A DNA stretch of 64,000 nucleotides from Eutreptiella sp. 'Long Island Sound 2002' (GCA_964036045.1 OZ038389.1:40550064-40614063); one strand, 5' to 3'; counted from the stretch's first letter, positions 32,759 to 43,381 are shown. Notes: generated by a model not told the origin, from the sequence alone. Program-made: numbers and translations.

Positions 32759-34059
32759 TTGTGTGGTTTCGAAGTGTGGTGCTCGCAAGGCAACGTGGGT
32801 GAATCACGACTCCGAACAATTGCCTTTCAAAATGGAAGTACACCCGATGTTGCCGATGAGAGAATTAATGCCTTGTGGCCTTTTGAAGGTGTTTTTTTTT
32901 GGTCTTTATCCACTTGTTCGGCAGGGTGTTTATTCCCCGCGCAAAAATTTGCTCTCTATGGCGAGAATGTTGTGATGCATCGGTATGCAATACCGCACCA
33001 AGGGCTTTGTGCGCCTCCCGCACATGGCACAATATGTGATCATGTTATTGTACTCTCAAAGATGCCTTTGGTTCCCTCGTGCATAATGCCCGGGTTGATC
33101 CGGACGACGCAACGCAGGATGCTTTTTTTCCCCTCCTATGAGTTGTTGCGGAAGTGCACTTTCCGTGTCCTCCAAAAGTGTCCAACACCCCGAACAAACG
33201 CGTGAGGTCGACATCGGACGTATATGCGCCGCCAACCAAATTTTACGGGGGGCATCTCGGCACCCCATTGCCTGAAGGTGTGTTGTAGGCGCGGTGTCAA
33301 CAAACACGGATACATTTTCGGCGCAACGTTCCTGGGACAAATGGGCCATGGCAGTAATACAATGCAATGCCTGGGCCCCTCGGGACCCGCCACTAACATG
33401 GCGTGTCGATGGTGAACCCAAGATCGTTTCCAGCTCCCCACAACCATCTTGATTTGACTACGATGTGGCTTCGGGTCCGCATGGCATTGTTTCACGTTTT
33501 CCGCCTCACCACACTATAGATGTACGGTTCCGTTTGGACCGTGCGTTCGTCGCGCGGGCGAAAGAGAACGGAGAAACGGAACTTTGGGTGGACACCGTGG
33601 AGCGCGTCGTCGAGGGAGCATTCGAAATCTTGCAACACTATGTGGTGAACAAGTTGCATTGCACTTGGGACGAAGATGAGGTAGTGCCACGTTCACCTTC
33701 GCCCTCCGAGTGTTGCCATTCATGCCATTTTGTTGTGTAGCTTCGTTTGTGCTACGTGTGTCATCGAGCCGTCACAACCTAGCAACGGCCTTCGAGCCAT
33801 TGCCAATAGTTTGCATTGCGTTCCACAACGACACACGCAGGCTCAAGCGAGGGCGAAAGACATGTTCCGCCGCATGTTTGAGGTGAAGTTTTTGCCACCG
33901 GGCTGCGGATTGTGGGCAATGGGTGCACCCGTAATTACAAAAGAGGTCGAGATGTGGTGTCTACGTTCGTTCCCGTGTTTCGTGGACACATACGATGTAA
34001 TGAAAGAGAATACGTTCCGTAACACTCGCTCACCTACAAGTGATTCGCAAGGTGTATGA
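32759..34059 (+). CDS. Unknown multi-exon gene, right-arm copy
   Basis: The clearest exons are 33520-33680 (acceptor CACTATAG|A, donor GATGAG|GTAGTG), with RLDRAFVARAKENGETELWV and VDTVERVVEGAFEILQHYVV, and 33769-34059 (acceptor TGTCATCGAG|C), with AKDMFRRMFEVKFLPPG and APVITKEVEMWCLRSFP. They join in phase 0. Upstream, 32759-33205 is open and may hold earlier exons (GSTPDVADERINALWPFEG then donor-like GAAG|GTGTTT). The final stop may be preceded by a donor (TCGCAAG|GTGTAT), giving further exons. No domain is recognised. Near-identity with the left-arm copy prevents judging selection from that pair. Confidence 0.45.
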
Positions 34060-34365
34060 ACCCAAAAGACTACATCCTTCCCGTGTTGTTGCGGGTTTCA
34101 ATGCTTACAGTTCGGTTTAGGGCTTCGCTGCGGCTTTGAACAATAGTGCGTTCGTGTCCACGCTCGACTTGGATGACAATCGTGTTCATCCCTTCACATT
34201 TATTATGGACGCCTCCATGCTGGGCGTTGGGCTGGGCTTTGATACGGAGGGAGCCGGTTCTTTCACTATCCCAGGGACTAGGAACTGACAAAGTGGGAAA
34301 CCCACAAGTCAGAAAGTTCCGGGTTGATTTAAATTAGTAAGTAATTACACTTCTTGTAAGCGGTA

Positions 34366-34433
34366 GGTTGTCTCAGTGGTTAGCCACTGCGGCATTCAAC
34401 TTGGGTTCGTGGGTTCGAACCCCTCCGCAACCA
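34366..34433 (+). other. tRNA-like Pol III element (right arm)
   Basis: GGTTGTC...GCAACCA can pair as a 6-bp acceptor stem. AGTG/CACT forms a D-like stem with a short loop. GTGGGTTCGAACCCCTC is a T-arm with one mismatch and a perfect B-box. The A-box is TGTCTCAGTGG. No sensible 5-bp anticodon stem forms around the middle (GGCATTCAACTTGGGTT). A tRNA-derived SINE head or a decayed tRNA fits best. Confidence 0.5.
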
Positions 34434-35598
34434 TTATTACCCTTACCACATCTTGGTGTTTTGCACCAGCCGATGTCAATCAGATGCCAGGCACTGAAAC
34501 ACACCATCAGGGCCAATTGCTGATGCACACCCAGCGACAATCACTCGCACAGCGAGCGCACATAGAATGATTGGTTACGGCACATCTCCTGTTTATATAA
34601 CCTACACAATATATATACGAAATCAACTCGCCCTGGGGAGGGAGCAGTCCCTCGCTGTGCACACACTCGTTTTCGATACCATGCACTCAAATGTGGCCCA
34701 TGTGGAGCCGGACCGACACAAACAGGCCCGAGCCTTTGGTGTGTGCCGATGCCAGGTTGCATTTGTGCACACTAAGTCTCATCCCAAATCCAAGTTTTGA
34801 CCATGTACAGCGCGTAGATCAGCAATGCATCGTAACATGTGTGCAGGGCTCCCTGAACAATTCCAGCAGGAGGTCGGGTCCTGGCTGGATCCCCTCCCCT
34901 GGGGGGTCCTGGCTGGACCCCACATCCAGGCTATTGGGGTTCCCGTTGGTGGTGGGGCGAAACTCCTCCGACCCCCAATCGGAACCCATCTGAACCATGT
35001 TTCACCCTCCCCTATAGCGCTGCATTAGAATGGTCAAACTGTGCAGGATGACCCTGCTTCCTCCTCTCAGCGTCTCCTGATTCTACAGAGTGATGATCAT
35101 GGCCTCGCCCCCCCCCCCCCCCCTGTTCCAAGTCCTCTCAAATGATTTCATGGGCTTTCTGCCCTTTTCAACGAGGACCCCTGTTGTAATGCAGCACTGC
35201 TCTCTACTCACTGCCTAAATTGAAGTAGCGCCTTACCCAACGTGGTAGGCCAAGTCTACTCAATTTCGACGAACGATTGCAGATCAATATATGCCCTCCA
35301 ATCGGCTAGAAGATGGCACTGCCTAAAGGCAAAACAATAAGACCAGTGCAATAAGGGTGGGAACCAGAACACAGACCGAAGACCGAATCAAGGGATGCAC
35401 ACTGTACTTTGGATGCGCGAGTGCATATTCAGTGATTCTATTGTGGCAGGAAGCCCCTTTCAAAAGGCCATGGCTGCTTAGACATGTTCTGCTACGAATC
35501 TGCTTGTGTTGTTGATGTGGTGTCTGTGGGAAATTGTGATTTGGGAGTCGTAATCTGTGTGAGGAACATTAAGGATATTTTGTTGTTCAGGATCGAAG

Positions 35599-35798
35599 NN
35601 NNNNNNNNNNNNNNNNNNNNNNNNNNNNNNNNNNNNNNNNNNNNNNNNNNNNNNNNNNNNNNNNNNNNNNNNNNNNNNNNNNNNNNNNNNNNNNNNNNNN
35701 NNNNNNNNNNNNNNNNNNNNNNNNNNNNNNNNNNNNNNNNNNNNNNNNNNNNNNNNNNNNNNNNNNNNNNNNNNNNNNNNNNNNNNNNNNNNNNNNNN
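35599..35798. other. Assembly gap (200 N)
   Basis: Exactly 200 N, the look of a fixed-size scaffold gap of unknown true length. It directly follows the palindrome arm and precedes G-tract and TTAGGG sequence. Confidence 0.99.
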
Positions 35799-36050
35799 CC
35801 ACCCCCCAGCTATCTGTCAAAACTCGGGGGGGGGGGGGGGGGGGGGGGTCCAGCCGGGGGTCGGGGGGGGGGGGGGTCAAGCCGGGGGTCGGGGGGGGGG
35901 GGGGGGTTGGCCAGGGGTCAGGGGGGAGTCCAGCCAAGGGTGAGGGGAGGGGGGTTAGGGTTAGGGTTAAGGTTAGGGTTAGGGTTGGCCCTAGGGTTAG
36001 GGTTAGGGTTAGGGTTAGGGTTAGGGCTAGGGTTGCTGTTAGGGCTTGCA
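35799..36050. repeat. G tracts and interstitial TTAGGG repeats
   Basis: G18-G22 tracts separated by TCCAGCCGGGGGTCGG-like text (35826-35935) are followed by about 14 units of GGTTAGGG-type repeat with TTAAGG and GGCCC interruptions (35953-36045). Unique sequence continues beyond, so this is interstitial and not a chromosome end. Confidence 0.9.
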
Positions 36051-36116
36051 GCCCTCCTGTAGCCCTCCTTCAGGTCAAAATTTTTTCTTGTTGTTTTAAC
36101 ACAAATATGAATTCTC

Positions 36117-36320
36117 TACAAAATTTTGAGTATTTTGAGTATAAACACATAGTATGAAAACAAAAAATTGGCGCCTTCGGCGCCGGACAGTTTTCTCTAG
36201 GGACACTTGTTGGTGGCTGACCCCGGCACCACTATCTTTCAAAACCCGGAGGGGGGGGGGGGGGGGGGGGGGGGGCTGGGGGGGTCGCATACAATAGGAC
36301 CGGGCCCGGCCGCCCCCCCG
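36117..36320. repeat. Dispersed repeat with TTCG palindrome, copy 1
   Basis: TTTTGAGTATAAACACATAG, A-rich run, GGCGCCTTCGGCGCC (36170-36184), TTTTCTCTAGGGACACTTG, a G34-like tract, then GGACCGGGCCCGGCCGCC. The same order (ATTTTGAGTATAGACACATG ... CAATTTTCCTTAGGGCACC ... GGAACCGGGCCCGGCGCC) is found at 49376-49560. Confidence 0.75.
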
Positions 36321-36399
36321 TGAGCGGGGAGCAACCACACTTTCCCCTGCCAAAACACTCCCCACCAAACAAAATGCCCCTCATAAAGCCTGTATCAAA

Positions 36400-38194
36400 A
36401 TCAATATGCGTCACACCTGATACCAGCACCCTGGTAGGAAGATCGCAAAAGAGAGAGAGATCTACCAACCTGTCGATGATGCATTGCAGACAGACTGGAA
36501 TATTGGACTAATGCAGCAAACACACTGCTAGGTTCCTTTGTGTGAAGCCAATACAGGGGCGTCAACGTATTCGACTGTTGTCAATATCCACAAGCAGGGA
36601 TTAGATGGTGTTGCACACCTTCCAAGACAACAACCAGCAAACCAACAAACATATCAATAACATGTGTAATCACCAACACTGCATTGAGATGCATTATGTA
36701 TATCGCTTGCTGTGAGGGCTATCAAGCAACTGGGCAGCGTAGAGGGATAGGGTAAACAGTGCAAAAAGGAAGATAAGACAAGAAGGCACGGCATCTCTGC
36801 ATACTACTCTTGACATCTCAATCCCATGAGCATCCCTGTGCCTCCCTGACTTGCTGGTGATTTACTTGCAATAGGCAAATCGAGCCATCCCTGACTGTCT
36901 CGCCGCCGGTCCACACCCCATTCTCGCAAAGGGGGGCTTGGGGGGCGGTTGGCATAACGCCTGGGTGTTGGGGGGGCGGGCGCACATAGTCCTTGGTGTG
37001 CACAGGTAAAAGTGCCTTTTGCCGTACGTGCTTTTGGAAAAGGCAGGACTCCTTGGGCAATCAACAAGACAGGAAGAACCAAGAGAACCTATGCAGTAGG
37101 TTGCAACGCAAGCAGAGACACGTAAATTCTCAGTAATTCATGACTGGCAATGGGAAATGATTGCTGGCAGGTGGTGGTCAACCGAAGGTGGTGAGGCACT
37201 GAGGCTCAGCCGGTGATCACAAGCAAGTAGATGGTCACCCACGGCAGCAGGTAGGCAGATGTCATAGCATTCCTGAATGGCACCCGGGGTTCAAAGGGTT
37301 CTGTGGCTTTGCAGGTGAAACAACAAACGCAACGCTGACATGATCAACATGTGGTGTTGTTTGGGTCACCTTACCTCGAGACTCAAGAAACACTGGAATA
37401 TGCAGAGTGTTGGGTCTGGTACAAAGAAGTTGAGCAGTCTGCCTTATGGCCCTTAATGCCATCTTATTGGAAGGTATGATCAGGGGTTGAGTGTCATGAT
37501 GGACCCGACTCTCCACCTACCTGTGCTCATCATGTAAGGCCCAGCCAGTGATAACCAGCAAGTAGCCAGTCACGTCCTAGCAGTAGAAGCGACACTTTGA
37601 GACCCTGGTTATTTTTCTGGAAAAAAGCACAGCATCACCCACTCCTTACCCCGAGAAGCATCCCTACGGTGGGAGCAGACACACGGTTGTCACAACACTT
37701 CTCCATTTTCCAGGGCCATTTAGGTCTTTCCAGTGCCATGGGACCATACCACTTTGCTGGGAACATGGCACGACATAATGACCAACCAGACTTGAGATCA
37801 ACCCAGCAGCCGAAGGAGACTGTGCTACTGGAAGCATAGCTGCTGTCATGCATGCATGTACAGCAAAGAGGACTGTACAATGATATGCTGATCGCTTTGT
37901 GTAAAACTGCACCATGGGTTTGCTGCCTTCCACGTAATTGTCACCTCTCCTGACACCACCCCATTACGCAATTTCAGTTCTGATGAACCTTGTTTCAAAA
38001 GATCCTGACTCCCACTTGGATGTGGAAAGGTGGCAACGTAGGTGCTTCCTGGAAATGGCGTGTGCAAAACCCCAGATTTCTGCTTGCAGACCAGAACATA
38101 CTTAGACCTGCGCTCATCGTTGTAGCAGAAACGAATGTCTAGCCTCCACTCAACCCCAAAAGCATAAAAGGGATGGAAAAATGCATGGGCATCC
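36400..38194 (-). CDS. Unknown multi-exon gene
   Basis: Three exons agree in splice sites and phase: 38194-37989 (acceptor CTTTTTGCAG, donor AAACAAG|GTTCAT), 37819-37650 (acceptor TAGCACAG, donor CTCGGG|GTAAGG) and 37516-37375 (acceptor CACAGGTAG, donor CTCGAG|GTAAGG). They give 68, 56 and 47 codons, with GVEWRLDIRFCYNDERRSKY, KWYGPMALERPKWPWKMEK and NTLHIPVFLESR. Further likely exons lie at about 36615-36555 (LTTVEYVDAP) and from 36509 (acceptor GCTGCATTAG; VSGVTHIDFDTGFMRGILFG). The patterned beta-strand text recalls MATH-like folds, but I cannot assign a family. Start and end are undefined. Confidence 0.5.
36555..37374. other. Intronic or undefined part of the preceding gene
   Basis: Between the recognised exons no other splice-bounded segment is convincing. 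A C/G-rich patch at 36910-36990 interrupts otherwise AT-richer sequence. Confidence 0.3.
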
Positions 38195-38608
38195 CTGCAA
38201 AAAGCAACTTTGGGGACATGGTGACCGGACGGATGGTCCATGCATCTATACAACACCGGGGTGTCACGAACTGGTGTGATGACGTCCTGTATTTCCATGG
38301 AGCGAGGGACTGCTGGGGCCCGCCTAGGGATGGGGGGGGGGGGGGCAGGGGTAGTTGGCGTCCTAGGACCCGCGGAGTCGCCCCCCCCCCCCTCGGGCTC
38401 AAAACCCTCCCCATGACACGCTAGTCATTTTGAATATAATCCACATCATCACATTGTCACACCTTGGTATCATTTCCCCTTCAAAAACCACCATTGTTGC
38501 TTGTGTACTACGCTAGGAAATCTTTGAGAACAAACACTCAGGTCGTACCACTTGTACCATTTCTTCCCCGTCTTTGTGATCGGGTTGAGTACTAGGAGTT
38601 CGCCCCCC
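38195..38608. other. No confident gene; G and C tracts
   Basis: A G14 tract at 38331 and a C11 tract at 38380 bracket about 40 bp (GTAGTTGGCGTCCTAGGACC). This could be a small C-tract element, but no inverted arms beyond the homopolymers are visible. Confidence 0.35.
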
Positions 38609-38850
38609 CCCCCCTGACAGAGGCATGTTCCCTACAGTGGTGGAACACTAGCCCACTATAGTATAGAATGGTTCTCTACACTTGCAGGACATCCCCCGTT
38701 ACAGAGGAGGCATGTTCCCTTCAATTGTGGAACACCCCGCTACCGCCTAGGCATGTCCTGTGTGACAGTCTCGGCATGTTCCCTCTGGTAGTGGGACATC
38801 TTCCAATGCAGCACAGGCATGTTCCCTGTACTGATGGTCAGGCCAATTGA
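38609..38850. repeat. Degenerate repeat of AGGCATGTTCCCT
   Basis: GGCATGTTCCCT occurs four times (about 38622, 38709, 38773, 38816), each followed within 10-15 bp by a TGG(A/G)ACA(C/T) box. The spacing varies (about 40-90 bp). It looks like an old tandem array. Confidence 0.7.
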
Positions 38851-39264
38851 TTTGGCCAGTTCTTTATTGGGCATTTCATTTTCTCAAAAATGAGAGGGTG
38901 CTGTGAGTTCTATCATCACCTTCTCTCCCCCCCCCGGACCAAAAAATGACCCAAGACATGCTGTGTTATCGCATCCTGCATACCTGGCACCAAACTTGTC
39001 TGGCAACTGACGGTAGGGTGGCCAAATGTGTACACTCAGTGAACCCAAAGGTCAGCTGCAAGGCACAAAGGGCAGAGCACAAAACACTTCACAACCAGAT
39101 TGCTCTTAATCCATGTGGGTGCTGCTCTGCGCACACCAAGGTGTCAGACTAAATGTGTATTGTGCACAATTTGATTCGTCTTACCATTTTAGCCACATAA
39201 CAGTGATGCCGCGTAGTGCAGACAATCACGGACGGGCATTCGCGGGGTCGGTTTTTTGTTCCGG
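38851..39264 (+). other. Possible C-terminal exon
   Basis: 38946-39152 is open on + and reads as Cys/His/Lys-rich sequence (HTWHQTCLATDGRVAKCV) ending in TAA-type stop context. No acceptor or domain is convincing. The surrounding sequence has nothing else recognisable. Confidence 0.2.
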
Positions 39265-39410
39265 CGGCATAGGTGACAGTTGGCGGGTAACGGCGGTTGG
39301 AGAGTAACCGACGGCGGTTGGAGGATAACCGACGGCGGTTGGAGGTAACCACCGGCTTGTCGGGAGGAAGGATGAGGCACGTTTGTTAGTGAAACAAAAA
39401 TACCTCTCGT
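39265..39410. repeat. ACCGACGGCGGTTGGAGG element, copy 1
   Basis: Three to four 21-22-bp units of TAACCGACGGCGGTTGGAGG, then GGCTTGTCGGGAGGAAGGAT and GAGGCACGTTTGTTAGTGAA. The same head-core-tail order occurs at 40005-40135, 44250-44515 and 46640-46805. Confidence 0.85.
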
Positions 39411-40004
39411 CCTGTCATGCACATTAAATATTGTCCTGCATGCCTCAATTGTTGCCCTATCTCCACCACAACCATGAAACCCCAATTCCCTGCCGAAAAA
39501 AGCGGTGCCAGGAAAAGTGCCACGGAACCAGCGGGTGGTTCCTGCGCAACGCGCTTCCTGATATGGCTCCTTTTCTTACTTATATGACGAAGGACGAAAG
39601 ACGTGATGACGTGCTGTGTGCAGATGAACAACAAAACAATCAACTCGGATACCGGATGCTTGAGGACAACTTGCAATCACACGCTTCAAGTGTCATGTGC
39701 GTCCTCTCCTTTGGACCGAGACTTCGGTTCAGGCTAGGCTCTGATGCACACTGATGATGGTTCACACGTGAGTGCCCTTCGTTCCTCTTTGTAGTGGCCA
39801 GTAATCCATTTCCATGTGCTCTGGCACACTGTACTGTCTAGCGGCAAAGATAGAAGTAGGAGGCAGCCATGGGCTTAGACGACTACCGTATCCCCATGAC
39901 CCCAGACTCAATGCGGCTGAAGCACATCGGGCACATCCTTGAGCACGGGACAAAGCGGGTCATCCATCAACAGGGGGTTTTTTTAATGCAAAAGAAAACC
40001 CGTC
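39411..40004. other. No gene seen
   Basis: Short frames only on both strands between two copies of the GGCGGTTGG element. No splice-bounded exon recognised. Confidence 0.35.
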
Positions 40005-40135
40005 TGTTACGGCTTCTTTTTCCGGTTGGAGGGTAACCGACGGCGATTGGGGGGTAACCGACGGCAGCCGGAGGGCAACTAAAAGGCGGTTGGAGGTTGG
40101 CGGTTGAAGGGGTTTTCTTTGTTAAAAAAAGAACG
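40005..40135. repeat. ACCGACGGCGGTTGGAGG element, copy 2
   Basis: Begins GTCTGTTACGGCTTCTTTTT, then GGTTGGAGGGTAACCGACGG units with several substitutions, and ends with A-rich AAAGAACGCCCTGATG, matching the AAAACGCCCTGTG end of the 44250 copy. Confidence 0.75.
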
Positions 40136-40177
40136 CCCTGATGACAGCGGTCTTAGAGCGGACAACTATGCCCCAAC

Positions 40178-40717
40178 TCAGCGCCCATTCAGGCTCCATC
40201 CCCCCCACCCCCTGTGTGGAGACCTGCGTGTGGCACTAACTCTAGAGAGCCTGCACAAAGGCTTGTGGTGCCCCAGCCAGCGGCCGGTCCGCCACACCGC
40301 CCAATCTTCGTCGGTGTGGGCAGTGCACAGGCTTCGTCGAAGGAAGGCAGCAGGTCCCGGTGGGTCCGGCCCAGGGGATGAGAACGGCCATTTCACAGGG
40401 GCCGTGTTGGTCGAGCACTCGCACAAGGCCCTGAAGGCGGGGTAAAGACTTCTTCGAACGTTCCCAAAGAGACCCAAAAATTGTTCTCGGCCGCCGCTGG
40501 CCGCCAAATTGGCTGTTCGCCATCGTTCCCCCTCAGCGTGGGTTGGGTTGGGCCTCCAAAGGTCAGGTGTGGACCCGCCACTGTGCTCCAGCCGCGCCTG
40601 CCTTCCCACGGCCTTCACCGCCTTCTCAGTACATTGCGTGTCCGACTGACCAGCAAATGTTCCATTGGCCCTGGGCAGAGTTTCAGCTAATGTGACTCCG
40701 TGCGCGCTTGGAGTCAC
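40178..40717 (-). CDS. Unknown open frame, 179 codons
   Basis: One continuous - strand frame without an internal ATG, so it would be an exon rather than a whole gene. Its C-terminal half looks most like protein (GREQFLGLFGNVRRSLYPAF, HTDEDWAVWRTGRWLGHHK). The + strand is less open. No family is recognised and no clean acceptor was fixed. Confidence 0.3.
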   Translation of the reverse strand: MTPSAHGVTLAETLPRANGTFAGQSDTQCTEKAVKAVGRQARLEHSGGSTPDLWRPNPTHAEGERWRTANLAASGGREQFLGLFGNVRRSLYPAFRALCECSTNTAPVKWPFSSPGPDPPGPAAFLRRSLCTAHTDEDWAVWRTGRWLGHHKPLCRLSRVSATRRSPHRGWGGWSLNGR

Positions 40718-41434
40718 ACTTTTTGATTGTGGGATTCACACGTGTTCACACATTTGTAACATGGGATTCACATGAACTCACACACAACCTCACAGGTTCA
40801 CATGCACAAACGCTCCCTCCGGGCAGGGGTGAGCATTGACTTCAAAGAACGTTGTTTCCTTTGTGCTGCATTGGAAGAGGCACACACATAAGGGGCACAC
40901 AACACGACAACAAACTGCAACATGGGCACACACAGCAGGACATGAACTTGACGGATATCACATGCGTGCACACTGGTCATTTGTGGGATTCACACGTGTT
41001 CACACTTTTTGTTTGTGGGATGCAAAGGATTCACAAACACAAAAAAGTGGGATGCGCATTAACTGAAAGTCTGGCACTGGGATCTCCTCCCGGTGCTCTT
41101 GAGTTCAGGGACTGCATGGTTCAGGGCTTTATCGCGGGTTGGGTTGGGACAGGGGGGGGGGCAACACGTAAGCCCCCGCCCGCCGTCCACGCCAACCATT
41201 AATGCATCCATAACACACACTGACCCAACAGGGGTCGGTGCGACACATGGCCAGAGGCCAGTCGGCGGCGCCAACAACACACAACAAACACCGTGGCTTC
41301 GTGCCAACCCCCCCCCCCCCCCCGCGCGGGTGGGGTGAGCAGGAGGCAACTGGCCTGAGGGTATATTCACATGACGCACTCGTCTGCAGCATTTGGCGAG
41401 CCATACGTGTTGCACCAACTCGGCATTCAGTCTT
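40718..41434. other. No confident gene; GGATTCACA motifs
   Basis: GGGATTCACACGTGTTCACA recurs at about 40731 and 40985, with related GGGATTCACATG at 40763. The rest has only short frames and a C16 tract near 41310. Confidence 0.5.
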
Positions 41435-41518
41435 GTCGGGGGTTGGGGGAGGCTTTGTCGGGGGTTGGGGGAGGCTTTGTCGGGGGTTGGGGGAGGCTTT
41501 GTCGGGGGTTGGGGTAGG
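41435..41518. repeat. 22-bp G-rich tandem repeat, 4 units
   Basis: GTCGGGGGTTGGGGGAGGC plus TTT repeats at 41435, 41457, 41479 and 41501 (last truncated). Each unit has G runs of five, so G-quadruplex formation is plausible. The complementary strand gives Pro-rich frames that are artefacts. Confidence 0.95.
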
Positions 41519-41808
41519 CGTCAATGGCAGGCTTGTACGCACATCCCCTGGGGAGAACCATAAGTTGTGTTATTCCATCGACATGTGGTGGCCATGGAGG
41601 CATCATGGGCAGTTTTGCGGCAGGCGACTGTTGTCCTGCTGGCGCCTTCGGCCCCGATGGAAACACTGTCCCTGATATTCGACCCCGTCCCCCGCCGCCA
41701 GTTTTCAGGGGCTCCATTGATGCCCCTCCCTGACTTCCCAAGGGCCCAGCAGCACTCAAGCAAGACACTGCGGCCCTAAAACACATCCGTCCTCTCACAA
41801 GGCCCTGG

Positions 41809-42120
41809 CTAATGATCGTCGCGCGCGCCCCCCGTGATCTTTTTCACAAGAGCGCTCCACTCACAACGACAGTCCACACAGTCCGGAGCGGGGGCAATGG
41901 GGGTTGAGAAGGGCCCAAAACACCGCTGGGGGCCCATTCTCCTTCGGCAGTTGATGATCGTGCCCCAGCACGACCCCACGCTTCTGCTGAGGGCCAGACG
42001 GGGAAATGAAGGAACGCAAATGCACTCAATCACATCCGCCATCGGCCCAAAGCCATCGATGAGTCCTGAAACATGGTCAGCCCACATGCCTCTTGCGTTG
42101 CAAACCGCCTCCTGCGGCAC
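41809..42120 (-). CDS. Unknown open frame, 103 codons
   Basis: The - strand frame contains ADHVSGLIDGFGPMADVIEC and DCVDCRCEWSALVKKITGG, which look like folded-protein text, with a CVDCRC cluster near the end. No domain is recognised. An overlapping + strand frame (41834-42211) is of similar length, so strand assignment is tentative. Confidence 0.3.
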   Translation of the reverse strand: MPQEAVCNARGMWADHVSGLIDGFGPMADVIECICVPSFPRLALSRSVGSCWGTIINCRRRMGPQRCFGPFSTPIAPAPDCVDCRCEWSALVKKITGGARDDH

Positions 42121-42239
42121 AGGGGCCTACAATGATCCGGGGAAAGAGGCAAAGGTCCAGCACAACATTTTGCATCGAACGGGGGGCAAAGGCCAAATGG
42201 CGATGCGCTAACACCAAACTGCGGCCTCGTTGTCCAGCC

Positions 42240-42440
42240 CCCCCGCCCCGCCCCCTGTGTGACATTCCGTCGGGTTGTTGTTTCTTTACGGGGCCCTGGA
42301 CAGTCACCCGTTGTTCCCTTCGCATGTTGCGTCGGGTCGCTGCGTTCTGTCGGCCGCTGCGGCCGGTGCTCCTGCTGATGTCGTTTCCGCATTTGCGGAG
42401 CCCAGTGGTTGGTGTGCTGGGGCTGTGATGGACGTGGCAG
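42240..42440 (-). repeat. Dispersed G-tract repeat, inverted copy
   Basis: Reading -, CAACCACTGGGCTCCGCAAA, CGCAGCGACCCGA, GGGTGACTGTCCAGGGCCCC and TGTCACACAGGGGG match the copies at 10440-10600 and 6505-6580. It continues into a G-rich stretch as they do. An additional half unit (AACTACTGGGCGCC) follows at 42470. Confidence 0.75.
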
Positions 42441-43338
42441 GATGTGCCATTTGCGCGTCAGCGGCGCCCAGTAGTTGGCGTATTGGGGGTTGTGTTGGTT
42501 GTTGCGGGGGTCGTTTGACTGTTTTGGCTGTCCACACACCTCCGTCCTCAGGCCGTCGACAACCTGCCTCGCTGCGTTTCTGTGTGCGTGAGGTCCAGGC
42601 GCCCTGCTCCTCCAACCCCCCCCCTTCAGCGTTTATGGCAACCCCCCACTCTGAAGCACCCCCCAAAACTTCAACCTTTTTGAAAAAGACGTCGTGTGAG
42701 GTATGTCAGCGCCGGCATGCGAAGGATGCCAAGGGGCAGAAGCAGCACCTGCCCCGCAGCCTGTTGGGGAACTTGGGCGCAGGGTCTCCGGGGGGTTTGG
42801 GCGCAAAATTGACCCTGCGCCCAAATTCTCTGGCTGGCTGACCGGACTCCTCAGAAAAGGGGCAGTAGTATGGACACAGATGTACTGGACTCTCAGGGGC
42901 ATCTCACCACAAGTCACCGGCTCCTGTGCCGATCGTCGCATAAAGTGAAGGACCGACAGAAAGATAAACACGGGGTCGTCCGAGAAGGGGATGGGCGGAG
43001 TGGAGGGCCTCCAGGTGCCTCTCTTCGCCCTTTGCTCGCTTCCCCCCCCCCCCCCCCACTCCCCTACTCAGCCTTTATGGCAACTCCACTCCCCTTCCCA
43101 CTCCCTTGTGCAACCTCCTGTTCTGCATCCGTCCGCGCATTGCATGCAATGTCTGGCACGCCCATGAGATAAGGCTGTGGGGTCATGCGCAGATACTGCA
43201 ATCCATGCCCCGCACCTGGCCCCAGCGTCACCTTTTTGAACACCCGTCAATCAAAAGCCCTGGTATGGTGCATGCCGAAAAGGGAACCATTTACCCACAT
43301 CCCGCATAGCAGCCTGTGGAGGGTGAACGTTTGGCCTG
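42441..43338. other. No confident gene
   Basis: A + strand frame reaches SCEVCQRRHAKDAKGQKQH near 42690-42750, a possible zinc-binding CxxC...H..H fragment, but it runs out of repeat-derived sequence and stops at 42841. A C14 tract lies at 43041. Confidence 0.3.
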
Positions 43339-43381
43339 TAAAGCACACACACACGCACACACACACACACACACACAGACA
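43339..43381. repeat. (CA)n microsatellite
   Basis: About 19 CA dinucleotides with one CG interruption, ending in GACAGA. Confidence 0.95.

Larger units (their letters stand above)
31985..35598 (-). repeat. Right arm of 3.6-kb palindrome
   Basis: Reverse complement of 28177-31812. It begins TCAAGGCACGTG and continues without a visible end to the base before the N gap, so the true arm may be longer or the palindrome may have caused the gap. It lacks one 24-bp unit present in the left arm. Confidence 0.97.

Noticed and set aside
28177-35598. Palindrome as pure assembly artefact
   Set aside because: Scattered substitutions, indels and an asymmetric spacer argue against a simple duplicated read, though the adjacent gap means it must be verified.
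35953-36045. Chromosome end
   Set aside because: TTAGGG units are interrupted and unique sequence continues on the right for 28 kb. It is interstitial.
38609-38850. p53-type response elements (AGGCATGTTC)
   Set aside because: The half-site match comes from a degenerate local repeat, and there is no reason to expect a p53 regulon.
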